The position numbers and the translations under genes are program-made. This document shows positions 38,168-49,400 of a stretch of 64,000 bases of DNA, piece after piece. How positions within the stretch are numbered: position 1 is the first letter of the stretch; the number at the start of each line of letters is the position of its first letter. This DNA is from Benincasa hispida. Its lineage: Eukaryota > Streptophyta > Magnoliopsida > Cucurbitales > Cucurbitaceae. Below the pieces are notes generated by a model, which worked only from the letters and a program-made list of their open reading frames with translations, did not search any database and had not been told where the DNA came from. The stretch spans positions 1-64,000 of the forward strand of contig NW_024065286.1 in the NCBI RefSeq assembly GCF_009727055.1, in the 5' to 3' direction.

Positions 38168-39838
38168 TGATGCGTGTTGTTATGCGATGAAATAATGGTA
38201 AAGAATGCGATGGTGAAATATGCATTGTGCATGCAAGTTTTCCCAGCAGAATCCAAGTATAAATCCTACTGAGTTGCCTGGTAAGCCTAGAGTCGAACAC
38301 AGGGACTAAGGATACAACATGTGATGGTAGTTTTCGAGTACTTTGCGGTAACAAAAAAAACAATGCGTTGGTTGGTTTGTTGTTGAAATATAAAGTTTAT
38401 GCGGCAGAGTTGAGAAAAAAGTTAATAATACAAAAGATGCGATGAGTATGCGGGGGAACGGGTTAAGATGGGATTTAGCTAACACTTCCTAGGATTGCGT
38501 TCATGTTATGCGATCATGCTACATACATACAATAGCAAGTCATCTCTCAATGCAAATGCTACGACTTTTAATTTTAGAACGCATGCGATGTATACGATAG
38601 TGTCTATAGGACTTACATCTAAGCTTCTATTCTTGTCTATGCGATGATGAATGGCACACACATACACAAGGCGACCGCATACTACCATAACCTATCTCTA
38701 GGGTGCATACGATGCATGTTGACAAACAGAGCTTATCTCTAAGTCTTTATCTCTTGCTTATGTAGATCTAATCTTGCTCTCTCGAGTCTAGATTCTAACC
38801 TATCTCTCTTAAGTCTTAGGTTCTTTCTTTAGACTCTCTCTCGAGTAGCTCTAAAGGGGTGATGGACACAACATAAGACAAGATGATCGCATGGAATGAA
38901 GATCCTAAGTCATGTTGGCTAAGTACTTCTCAACCTATTCGAAAGTTTTAGCTACTCATGCATATTTTAAAGAGAGTGAACAGATGTAAGAATGTAATTT
39001 CCATTCTATATATGAAATCGAAGTACAGAATGACAATGTGAAATAAAGATAAAGAGCCTAGTAGCAATTTCTTGCTTTCCAATGCTTTTACGCTATTCTT
39101 CTCTACTCTACTCAAACGATATTCTTGCTCTCGCAAGAATCGACCCTCTCTCTGTTTTCCACGCTCCCTGGCACTCTCTTGAGCTGAACAGGACGATCTT
39201 CCGGCATCTTCTCCCTTTTCTCACTTCTACCTTCTAAGTATGAGAAAACTAAGAATAAGGCTAACTATCGTCTATATGGTGAACTCTCTAAACTGAGCGA
39301 ACTTCTTCAAAGAAGGTGGCCTTCGGTATTTATAGAGTGTCAGAGTGAAAAGCTTTTTCTCTCATATGATTGAACTGATGGGATGGCATTAATTCTCTGT
39401 CTGAGGCGTCGAAGAATTGTCACCAAAAAGTTGAGTGTACTTGCTACAGTATTGTTAACGGTTTGTCAACTTAATTCGGAGTCGACCGTCATCAGCTTTC
39501 TGTCCCATCGTGATTTATTAAGCTTTCACCTTGATGCGCCGACTTTATACGACCACCTTCTTGAGCAGATTTTCATGAGCGCATATGATTGCATAGTCTT
39601 GCGATCGCAATCTCTTAATGCGCTCGGACATTAATTTCTTTGAATCGCATTTCCGCCATGTGCCAATGCATTTTCTGCACAAAATACATAAGTTAGTTGT
39701 TTTAATACGATGGATGCAAGCGATCGCAATGTTGTGAACTTAATGCTTTTGGACGTAATATTGTGTACTTTTACCATCGCAATCCTTCATTGTTTTATAT
39801 CTTTGCGCTGTAATAATGTGCATTTCTGCCCGTTATCA
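38168..39838 (-). repeat. 5' LTR of the deleted Gypsy element
   Basis: It begins tgatgcgtgttg and ends ccgttatca on the + strand. Blocks such as 'ttgctctctcgagtctagattctaacct' (in parts) match the LTRs at 22771 and 27454. Confidence 0.88.
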
Positions 39839-40996
39839 CCTGGCAGTTAACAGTTGGTAGATCCCATGACTAAAGAGTAAAAGTCAGTTATTCACGTACA
39901 GTTGGAGCTTCGAACTACAGGTCCATAAGGCCCCCTTGATAGCTCAATAGATTCAAGTTGAGAATCAGTTCTTGGTATTGATTTGAAATGTCCAAAATGG
40001 CAAGAGAAAATTCGATTATATATGAGATACATCAAGTGGATGATTAATGTAAATGAGATTTACATTAAGTACCATGAAATAGAAAAAGAATTATAGTTTA
40101 TATGTTTCATGAGATGAAATATTAAAACTGTAAGTTATAAATATAGTATGGTAAGTTGATTATTATATATATTTATAATAATATTAATTATTGGATAATT
40201 ATATCTTTTTCTCTAATAACCAATTGAGTAGGAGGTTATTGGTGTTTTCATGGTAACTGTGAGATAAAAGGAAAAATGTTTTCTTAATTTTAGAATGATT
40301 GAGAATTGAGAGTTTTTATTCTCGACAAGTTCTCACGGTAACGCTGTCAAGTGAATAGGATTCACTAAACGATAGCTGAAGAGAGACTAAACGATTGTGG
40401 AGTGACACTACACGATAGTTCACTCAGCTGGCCATTAGCTAAATGATCGTAGAGCTTTTGCTAAACGATCACAGAGCATTTGTTAAACGATTGGACATCT
40501 TCTATATGATTGACCTTTATCAACTCCCACTTGCTCAATCGTTTACATGATTGTTCTTCCTCCGGTCTCTTCCTCAAACCAAGTCCACACAGAGCCCACA
40601 CTTCTGAATTCTCACACCGAGATTACCAAGGTAGCTATTGTGGTGGTTTCGTACTCAACTCGACGTAGTTGAGGTTTTGGAGGCCGTTCGTTGAGTTTGC
40701 AATGTTCGTGTGGTGGTTGTTGTGATCATGCTGTGTTGCAGTCACTATTTCGAGCATTCATGTGTTGCAGTCTTGGAGATTGTTCGAGCGTTCGTGATCA
40801 AGGGTGTTTGAAGATGAATCTTCAAAGGTATGTTTATTCTTTCCCTTGATCATATTAAAAGGCATGTCGTAACTTCGTATTGTGCATGACCAGTTAGTTT
40901 CCGTTTCTTGACTGTAATTGTGTATGTTCAAATACGAACGAAATTTGGAACGATCATTCTGCTACTCATGAAAATCCTCATATCCGATTTCTTTCA

Positions 40997-41412
40997 CTCT
41001 TTCCCTCTACTAAATCTACACAGAGCCCACACCTCCTGGATTCTTACACCGAGAATACCAAGGCAATCGAGTGGTAGTGTCGAGTGTTGCTGTTCAAAGG
41101 TCGAGGATTGAGTCTTACTCGATTGGGTTCGAGGATCAGACAGTTCGTGGAATTGCACTGGTTATTCGTTGCATTCGTGCTCGTGATCGAGTTTGCTGGG
41201 ATGCGTGACTAGTGTAGATCGAGGGAATACTTGAAAAAGAGTTCTTCAAAGGAATGTCACTCAATTCCTTTTGTTTTTAATTGAAAGCATGCTATAATTT
41301 ACTCGATAATGCATAACTGTGGTTGTATGTTTGTAAATGTTTTATTCTTTCACAATGGGTTTGGAACGATCTTGCTTCCGCTCAATGGTTCTCTTGTATA
41401 AGAGTTCCTTCA
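40997..41412 (+). repeat. 3' LTR of element B, part 2
   Basis: This segment matches 18470-18881 of B's 5' LTR closely and ends agttccttca. It is followed by catct, the partner of 13639-13643. Confidence 0.9.
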
Positions 41413-42100
41413 CATCTAACTCCTTAAGTACCGTTGATTTCTCTAATGAAAAATAGGTTATAGTTCACTGCGGAGAGGGTGTGGCCACATTGTTCAAGCC
41501 CTGGAATCAGTCCTTAAGGGAGCAATTTATCTACTTGTTCCAACATCATGGAATAAGTGAATTTCATCTTTTGTAATTGTGTTCACAGCTCCCCAATCAG
41601 ACGAATCCCCAAATGATAGGCTTATTGAGTTGGCAATTTAGCCACTCTCACTCATACAAATCAAAGGACCGCCTTCATAAATAGGAGTTCACAACTCACT
41701 CAGGATTCAGGTGATGTCACCTATGGTTATCTTGGTGAAATGTAAGTCTCTACTATTAACGGTTTATATAATAAGACTAAGCATTTTGTGGTCCAGGTCA
41801 GATCATTTGTAGCACTTTACAACACTTGTAACATATACAAAGCAAGTCGTATCTGTAGTGTCACTAGGATAAGGTACCCAGCCTTATCCATCTACTATAG
41901 ACCATTTAGGTTATTATTTAAACAAGATCCATCTGTATGTCTCTACATACTTGTTTAAATTACATAAAATAACCTAGGATCTTAGTTTATTGGAATGAAT
42001 GTATGCTCATAAAATAACAATTATTTTATGAATAACAATTTGTTTATACAATGTTTACAAACTACGAGAATACAAGAAATTTAGGACACTAATCCCAACA
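41413..42100 (-). repeat. Solo Copia LTR F, part 2
   Basis: This is the remaining 5' portion of F after the catct duplication, ending '...ggacactaatcccaaca', the complement of the tgttgggattagtgtcc start. It is followed by gtctc. Confidence 0.88.
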
Positions 42101-42288
42101 GTCTCCACATACAGTTTAAGACTCATAAGACAGCCTTGGATGTTAGTTTATTGAATTTAGGTTACTAAGACAAAATAGAATACAACAAAATGAATAATAT
42201 TTATTGAATTAACATCGATAGCTCTTTATTAGTGATGGTCAATTGATAACATTTACCATCTATGAGTTTTAAGGCATAAAACCCAACA
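42101..42288 (-). repeat. Copia 5' LTR of element G, part 2
   Basis: It continues from 12395 after the gtctc repeat and ends 'ataaaacccaaca', complement of tgttgggttttat, the LTR start. The next bases are agtag. No partner was found because G's 3' end is missing. Confidence 0.75.
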
Positions 42289-43240
42289 AGTAGAAGGTTG
42301 CATGAGAACCCCTAACCCATAACCATTGGAAGTTGGAACCTCCAAATCCTAAACTTTGAAAAATTCTTCATGTCACCACTTATCACTGGTATTGACTACT
42401 TCTATTTTGAAATTATAGGTAGTGGGAGAAAACCGAAATTTTATGTGATATTCAATGATCGTAACCCAGGTATCTACCTATCCTAGCACAAATGTTATAG
42501 ACAAGTCAATAAGTGCAATGGAGCATTACACAAGTCGTGTAAAACATTTAATGAGGCAGAGCATGCATATAGGTCTTATAGTAAAATGCACACTAGACCA
42601 GTTATGGTTGTCCCTAACAGACCATTTAATAATCAACGTGTAAGACAATGTAGTAGAACTATTGCAACTATGATAGACTTCATTTTTGGGATGATCATAA
42701 TATATACTTGGCTCAATAGTAGGACATGAGTGATGTACTCAATTTTCAAGACTTTTCATCTTGTAACTAAATCTAAGTTCATTAATTTTAAGTATAACTC
42801 ATCCTTTCAGGATCTACATACTTCCCTCCTTATCCTAGTAAGATGAAGACTGCTCAGAAGTTGTTTACAATCATAACAAGTATTACAGAGTCTCAAAAAC
42901 AGTTGTTCATATGATTGGCCATGCTACTTAACAATAATCAAAGGATAGAACAACAACCAACATATGAAAGACATTGCATTCGGCAATTAACGTTCTTCAC
43001 CCTCATTTAAAGAGTGACTTGACGTGTCATGAAAATACTCGAATGGATAGAAGAACGTTTATGATTCTATGTAACATGATTAGGATGATGGGATGTTTGG
43101 AACCAAGTAGATGTGTTGGTATTGAAGAGATGATGGAAATGTCCTACACGTTCTTGCTCACAATGTGAAGAATCGAGTAGTACGCACACATTTTTTAAGA
43201 TCCAGCAAGATAATTTCGAGATACTTCAACGCAGTTCTCA
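42289..43240 (+). pseudogene. PIF/Harbinger transposase, N-terminal part
   Basis: From about 42890 the + strand, across two frames, carries sequence of plant HARBI1-like transposases: LLNNNQRIEQQPTYERHCIR, then in 42974-43165 DLTCHENTRMDRRTFMILCN, MGCLEPSRCVGIEEMMEMSY and, past a stop, KNRVVRTHFLRSSKIISRYF. This region (helix-turn-helix part) precedes the DDE catalytic domain, which resumes at 46413 after Copia insertions. About 60 residues between the two parts are missing. The stretch 42289-42880 has no readable protein and is probably the element's 5' flank. I could not locate the terminal inverted repeat. Confidence 0.8.
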
Positions 43241-43321
43241 GTGGGACAGACCACGGCTGGATTAGGCCAAGTGGGAGATGATCTTGTACTGAGCGTTTGT
43301 GCCCTGGTTTATTGTTTTGTG

Positions 43322-45133
43322 TGAAGGAAATTGAACACGAGGATTTCCATGAGCAGCGAAAAGATCATTCCAAATTATAATCGTATATGAACTTTGAAAC
43401 CCACATTCCAAAAGATCATTCCAAAAGCTAAGCGATCGTCTAGCAAAAGTTATGCGATCGTCTAGCAAAAGTTATACGATCGTTTAGCTCATCACTTAGC
43501 TGAGTAACAGTCGCCCACTAACACTCCACGATTGTTTACCTTATCTAAGCTGTCGCTTAGTACATCCAATTTACTTGACAACTCCCATGAGAATATTTCT
43601 GAGAGAGGAAATCTCAAATTCACAAAAAAACTCAAGCTTACAAAATCTTACTAAAATTAGGAAAACCTTTTTCCCTTTTTTTTTCTCACGGTTACCATGA
43701 AACCACCAATAACTTCCCACTCAATTAGTTATTAGAAAAAAAGAGTTAATTATCCAATAATTAATATTATTATGAATATAAATGATAACTAACTTATCAT
43801 ACTATATTTATAACCTATAGTTTTAATATTTCATCTCATGAAACATATAAACCATAGTTCTTTTTCTATTCCATGGTACTTAATGTAAATCTCATTTACG
43901 TTAATCTCCCACTAGATGTATCTCATACATCATACCGATCATATCATATATAATCGAATTTCATCTTGTCAATTTGAACATTTCAAATCAATACCAAGAA
44001 CTGATCCTCAACTGAATCCATTGTGCTACCAAGGGGACCTTATGAACCTGTAGCTCGAAGCTCCAACAGTACGTGCATAACTGACTAAACTCTTTAGTCA
44101 CGGGATCCACCATCCATTAACTGTTAGGCACTCCACTAAAGACCGACAGCTGAACTCTCCTTACCACAGATATATTATGTGTCCATCTTAACCAATCAGC
44201 AGCGCGACAACCCTTCACAGATCGCTCGTAAGTACAGATCGGCCAATAACCGTTATGCCCCTGTAGTTACATCTAACTCCTTAAGTACCACTAAATCCTC
44301 TAATGAACATAAGTTATAGTCCTACTATGACGGAGTCCTCTCTTTTAAAGAGAAGTTGTGGCCACCATGTTCAAGCCCCAGAACCAACCTTTAAGTGAGC
44401 AATCTCTCTACTTATCCCTACTTCGGGAAAGAAGTGAATTCCATATTGTGTATTGAGTTCCCAGCTCCTAGATCAGACAAGTCCCCAAANGAGCAATCTC
44501 TCTACTTATCCCTACTTCGGGAAAGAAGTGAATTCCATATTGTGTATTGAGTTCCCAGCTCCTAGATCAGACAAGTCCCCAAAAAAACAGGCATGTTGAG
44601 TTGGCAATCTGGCCACTCTCACCCATACTAATCAAAGGACCGCTCTCAAAGGTAGGAGTTCCCAAAACACTCAGGATTGAGGTCGTGTCACCTTTGGTCG
44701 TTTAGGTGAGATGTAAGTCTCTAATATCAACGGCATTATATACAGAGTCTAATCATCTCGTGGTCTGGTCTTATCAAACTCTTTGTATAGGACACCCCCG
44801 CTCTCATGTCTCCACATGAATGGTTAGGATCTACCATCTGTAGTAGTTTACAACACTTGCAAACTTCTACAAAGCGGGTCGTATCCGTAGTGTCACCAGG
44901 ATCCGGTATCCCACCTTAATCCTTATACTACAGACCTATTTAGGTTATCACTTAAGTCATGATCCACTTGTATATCATATATACATACTTAAGTTTACAT
45001 AAGATAACCATGGAGCTTTGTTTATTGGATATGAGTAAATGCCAGAATGAAATAACAACTATTTTATTCATAAAACAATGTGTATCATTACAAACAACGA
45101 GACTTCAGAAGAATTAGGACACCAATCCCAACA
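43322..45133 (-). repeat. Solo Copia LTR J
   Basis: It starts on the + strand tgaaggaaattg and ends accaatcccaaca, with identical ttgtg flanks (43317-43321, 45134-45138). A one-base N at 44490 and a duplicated 93-bp block inside it are assembly faults. Its first 250 bases carry several 'gcgatcgtctagcaaaagtta' (in parts) repeats. Confidence 0.9.
44397..44583. other. Assembly gap with exact 93-bp duplication
   Basis: Bases 44397-44489 and 44491-44583 appear identical and are separated by a single N. This is the signature of two overlapping contigs that were scaffolded but not merged. Confidence 0.93.
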
Positions 45134-46412
45134 TTGTGTACTTGTAATATGATTATCTTGTACACTCCACTAGCTTTAGGACAAGTGGAAGATTGTTGGG
45201 GTTGATGCCTTAAATCTCGTAGGGTCCTGTAGTTTGTAAATACTTGTATAAACAAACATTTTATGATTTATAATATATGATATTTTATTCACTTCAGTCT
45301 ATGGCATATTTGATATTTTAGTTGCATTAACCACAAATCAATAAACTAAGATCCATGGTTATGTGATTAAAGAGTTTAGTCAGTTATTCACGTACCGTTG
45401 GAGCTTCAAGCTACAGGTCCATAAGGTCCCCTTAGTAGCTCAATGAATTCAAGTTGTGAATCAGTTTTTGGGTAAATTTGAAATGTTCAAATTAATAAGA
45501 GGGAATAATATAATTAAATTAATTAAATTATATATGATATAATTGACTTACTGTATTTGATACATTATTGCATGATTTGAGGAACTAATATTTGAATATG
45601 ATTCAAATATAAATCATATGAATAAGATTCATAGTTATTAATTTTAATATAAATATGATTTATATTAAATGCCATAAAATAGAAAAAGAATTATGGTTTA
45701 TATATTGTATATGATGCAATATTAAAACTATAGGTTATAAATATAATATTATAAGTTAGTTATCATATTTATTTATAATTTATTAATTATGTGATAATTA
45801 ATTCATTTTTCTCAATAACCACCCTTAGTTGGTGGTTACACAATTTTATGGCAATACTGGAATAAAGATGAAAAAGTGGTTTTCTAATAATTCTATGAAT
45901 CACGTCTAACATAGTTAACTATCAAGTGACTACATGATAGCATCGAGTTTATTATACGATAGTGCTCTCATCTAAATGATCGAGTATTCAGTCTATGCGA
46001 TAGATTTCATCTTCTACACGATAGTGCTGCCCTTTACTCGTTCATCTTCCTCCTTCCCTCTAACCAAAATAAGCCAGAGCCCACCACTCATGGATTCTCA
46101 CACCGAGAATACCAAGGTAGTTTAGTGGTAGTGTCGGGATCTGTTCGAGGATCGAGTTTCTACTTGCTGGTGTTCAAGGGAGATCAAGTTCGAGTTGATC
46201 GTTGCGTTCGAGATTGGTCGAGGGATATTCTTGAAGAAGTGTTCTTCAAAGGTATTGTCTCTCTAATCTTTATATTTAATTTAGAAGCATGTTGTAATTT
46301 ATGATTTAATGCATAATTTGTTTAGTATGACTATGAATGTATGAGTTCTTTCAAAATGGAGTTTGGACGATCTGCTTCCGCTCATAGGTCCTTTATATTT
46401 AGAGTTCCTTCA

Positions 46413-47150
46413 TGGACGACACGTACTTTAAAGTGAATTTTAGTGCCATAGATCGACTATGATATAGGACGAGGAAGGGGGAAATCGCCTCAAATGTTCT
46501 TGCGGTTGTGATCAAAATGGAGAGTTTATCTTTGTTTTGCCAGGTTGGGAAGGTTCAATCACTCTAAGGTCTTAAGGGATGTAGTTGCTTGACCGCATGA
46601 ACTAAAGGTTCCAAAGGGTATAAAAACCAATCATGTATATTATGAAGCATGAGTAAATGCATTAATAGACATGTATTACAATCCAAAAATTGTACAGGAT
46701 ACTACTACCTGTGTGATGTTGGCTACCCCAATGCTGAAGGATTTATGGCTCCGTATAGAGAGGAACGGTACCATCTTTCATATTGGCATGGCGCAGACAA
46801 TGCACCAACAATACCGAGAGAATTTTTCAGCGTGAAACATTCTTCAACAAGAAATATTATCGAGTGACCATTCAAATTGTTGAAGAGACGATAGGCAATT
46901 CTTAGGGGCAAATCCTTCTACCCGGTATAGGTCCAATGTTGAATGATAATTGTGTGTTGCCTGATTCACAACCTAATCACGAGGGGATGGGTATAGGTGC
47001 TTTACTTGATGAGTTTGTGGACGAGAACTCTACATCTGCTATTACAAAGGGGGAGAATATTAATTCATTGAGACATCAGACGAATGGACCTAATTTAGAG
47101 ATGATTTAGCTACCGAAATGTTTTCCCAATGGTATTTGTGTTTCTGATAA
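46413..47150 (+). pseudogene. PIF/Harbinger transposase, DDE catalytic part
   Basis: The frame at 46413 opens LDDTYFKVNFSAIDRL (family LDGTYIKV..., first catalytic D). The open stretch 46649-46867 reads GYYYLCDVGYPNAEGFMAPY (second D), RYHLSYWHGADNAP and FSVKHSSTRNIIE (catalytic E), then past a stop LLKRR and ILRGKSFYPV. Decayed C-terminal pieces (HNLITRG; ETSDEW-like sequence near 47075) follow. All three catalytic residues can still be read, but frames and stops make it inactive. It is the continuation of 42974-43240. Confidence 0.9.
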
Positions 47151-47287
47151 AAAAAAATATTTGAACATCTTATCTACTAATTGATGATATTTATGTACTT
47201 TATTTATGTCGTGATCATGTTTAATTCAACTATTTAACGTCATGATTTTTTTAATTAATGTGGCACAGAGCTGTTTAATTTTGAATA

Positions 47288-47506
47288 ATGTCTTTATCAC
47301 GTGTACATGCATGTATCAGAATGGCAGGTGATGGAAAAAGATCGAAACACACATGGATGAAAGTCGAGGACACTGGGTTGGTGAATTCCCTAGTCTCTTT
47401 GGTGGAGTCTGGTTGGAAGTTCGACAATGGGAAATTTTGTTCAGGATATCTACAGCACTTGGAGCGAATGATGGAGGACAAGTTTCCTGGGTTTGAACTA
47501 AACCAA
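47288..47506 (+). pseudogene. Harbinger ORF1 (Myb/SANT-like), part 1
   Basis: It reads MAGDGKRSKHTWMKVEDTGL, then VNSLVSLVESGWKFDNGKFC and SGYLQHLERMMEDKFPGFEL. This is the Myb/SANT-like DNA-binding domain of the accessory protein that PIF/Harbinger elements encode beside the transposase; in studied elements it helps bring the transposase to the element ends. It is interrupted at 47506 by a SIRE-like solo LTR and resumes at 48556. Same strand and right position for an ORF1-ORF2 pair. Confidence 0.87.
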
Positions 47507-48550
47507 TGTTGGCTTTTTGGTCATTAGTCTCGAAATAATTAATTAATTAATATTTTGATGATAAGAAACCTGATTTTATTCATTAATAATTTGAGTATTT
47601 TGAAGTATCCATTGCATAGAGCTTAGAACAACGATTACAAGGAAATTTGAACCACTCAAATCAGAGTTCAAATGAAGAAGATATGACCGAAACAAGCTTA
47701 ATGGAAAAATCCCGAGCTGATGACGTGGCAGAAATTTTCCATCAAAGTGGACCAATTAAAAGGTATCACTTAGAGCAATGGAGGAGTGATACATGATGAA
47801 CTTTTGATTTTTGGATTGGTTTTAAAAAGAAAATGAATTTAATATTATTTTATGTTTGTGTCTAACGGCTAGTTTTGGACACATGGTAGTATTTGTTTTT
47901 TTGTTTTTTTTTTTTTTGATTATTATTTAGAAATTATTTTAAAAATATATATTTATATTTATTTTTTTTTTTGTATCTAACAACTAGTTGAGTTTAATCT
48001 CCAACATTAATTTTTTTCCCAAGATCCAATGGTCCAAATTAAATGTGGTTTTCAACAATCTTTCCTCTATATTTAAACTCACCTTCTTCTCCAAATCATA
48101 GAACAACAATTTTTATTATTTTCAATCCTCCATAACTTATTAAGCCACCATTATTGTTTATCTCTCCAATATCAATTTTCTTCTTTTCATCTTCTTCTTG
48201 AGAGAGATATTTTATATTGAGAGAATTGATTCACTGAGTGTTATATTTGTAAATCCACTCTTTTAAAGTTTGTCAAGTGTCTTATTTATTTTTTCCAAAC
48301 TATTGTAAGGGTTGCTCTTGATCCTAAAAAAAGAACCGTTGTAACGATTTGATTCTCAACCATGGAAAGGATCGATATGTTCTTGCGCTCGGAAAAAGAA
48401 CATTGTATGATTCGACTATAAGTCGTGAAAAGAGTCAAGTTCGTAGTGACATACCTAAGAGAAGCTTGGGAAGTGGATACACATTAGGAAAAGGTTTTAA
48501 TTAGTTTAATTAAACCCTATTCCCCCCCCCCCCCCCTTTAGGGTTGCCAT
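47507..48550 (+). repeat. SIRE-like Copia solo LTR
   Basis: It starts tgttggctttttgg and ends tttagggttgccat, with flanks accaa (47502-47506) and accga (48551-48555), one mismatch. It matches 1543-2915 but has one copy of the 122-bp unit. A run of 15 C lies at 48522-48536. It splits the Harbinger ORF1. Confidence 0.8.
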
Positions 48551-49400
48551 ACCGATCCTACGACCATCAAATGCAAGGTTAGAAGTTTGAAGAAACAATA
48601 CACATTAGTATTCAGAGATGTTAAATCAATCAGGGTTCGGATGGAACAAAGAGTTCAAGTGCGTTCAGGTGGACATGAAGATCTTTGATGTCTGGGTTCG
48701 GGTGAGTTAAAAACAAATTAAATAATGTACTGTCACTTGTCTTTGTATAAATCCTAATATTGCTTTTATGTACCAATGCAGAGTCTCTCGATGCGAATGG
48801 ATTGTGGAACTAGCCATTTCCCATTACAATGAACTATCAAATGTATTTGAGAAGGGCAAGGCAACTGGGTATTCCTACGAGCCCCCAGTGGTGATGGTGT
48901 AAAATTTGTTTCGAGAAATGGAGGACGAGATTCGACTAGGATCACAGGAATACCCTAACCCAGATAATGAACGAACTAAATTACCTGAGGATGCAGTGGA
49001 AGAAAAGTAGGTAGATATTTCCACGGGAAGAGCAGGTGTAGCAGATATCTCCATAGGCATAGCACGTGTATCAAGGAAGCTATCCAAAGGGAGTAAGAGG
49101 AAATGATTGACATTCCAAAATCTAATGATTGACATCATGCGATCAACCGTTGATATATAGTTAGCACACATGGACAGACTCGTTACGTGGCAAACGAAGA
49201 AGTACGAGCTGGAATTTGGACGTCGAAAAGAGGTAGTTGACGCCATATTTGGTATTGACGGGCTAATTAAGGATAATAGTTGCGACCTAATTGATATCAT
49301 GGACAAAGACATACAAAAGATAGACCTCTTTCGTGCTGTATAGGAAGAGGCATGAAAATGGTATTGCATCCACCTACTTGCTCGGACCCTTTAGATTGAC
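48551..49400 (+). pseudogene. Harbinger ORF1, part 2
   Basis: The frame resumes DPTTIKCKVRSLKKQYT at about 48555, then in other frames RVRMEQRVQVRSGGHEDL (about 48640), NELSNVFEKGKATGYSYEPP (about 48830), a charged segment, and near 49240 AIFGIDGLIKDNSCDLIDIM with DKDIQKIDLFRAV. Stops and shifts are frequent. The 164-codon frame on the opposite strand (48875-49369) is only its antisense shadow. Confidence 0.78.

Larger units (their letters stand above)
37331..39838 (-). mobile_element. Deleted Gypsy element with perfect target duplication
   Basis: This minus-strand element, 2508 bp, is bounded by tgatgcatg and ccgttatca and flanked by cctgg on both sides (37326-37330, 39839-39843). The left LTR is reduced to about 119 bp (37331-37449), then jumps straight into gag. 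Protease, RT and integrase are gone. The right LTR (38168-39838, 1671 bp) is full length. The primer site at 38144-38161 reads TGGCGCCGTTGCTGTGGA on the minus strand (tRNA-Asp type). Same family as 22771-29139. Confidence 0.9.
36416..40996 (+). repeat. Solo Copia LTR H (with a Gypsy element inside)
   Basis: H's own sequence is 36416-37330 and 39839-40996, about 2.07 kb. It starts tgttggattggtgtcct and ends cgatttctttca. The flanks are ctcct (36411-36415) and ctctt (40997-41001), one mismatch. Removing it rejoins the B LTR as acttcctc-t-ccctctac. Confidence 0.86.
13644..41412 (+). mobile_element. Nested Copia retrotransposon B
   Basis: Element B is bounded by its own LTR ends (tgttggggttg at 13644 and agttccttca ending at 41412) and by a 5-bp target-site duplication, catct, at 13639-13643 and 41413-41417. 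Removing it rejoins the F LTR as agttacatct-aactccttaag, exactly as in other copies. It contains a 5' LTR (13644-18881), leader, gag and pol remnants, and a 3' LTR (34682-36415 plus 40997-41412). Insertions C, D, E, two Gypsy elements and H swell it to 27.8 kb. At least two assembly adapters lie between its LTRs, so the interior order is uncertain. Confidence 0.85.
43241..46412 (+). mobile_element. Copia remnant K: 3' internal end plus 3' LTR
   Basis: From about 43241 to 43321 and 45134 to 45193 lies short Copia internal sequence ending in a purine tract (acaagtggaagat). The LTR K follows at 45194-46412, starting tgttggggttgatgcc and ending agttccttca. LTR K has an internal deletion at about 45362 ('ccatggttat' joins 'gtgattaaag'), giving 1219 bp. 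The element interrupts the Harbinger transposase; the right junction is tggac at 46413. Its left edge is approximate, and solo LTR J is inserted in it. Confidence 0.7.

Noticed and set aside
48875..49369. 164-codon open frame on the minus strand
   Set aside because: It is antisense to the Harbinger ORF1 remnant, which reads on the + strand with family-like sequence.
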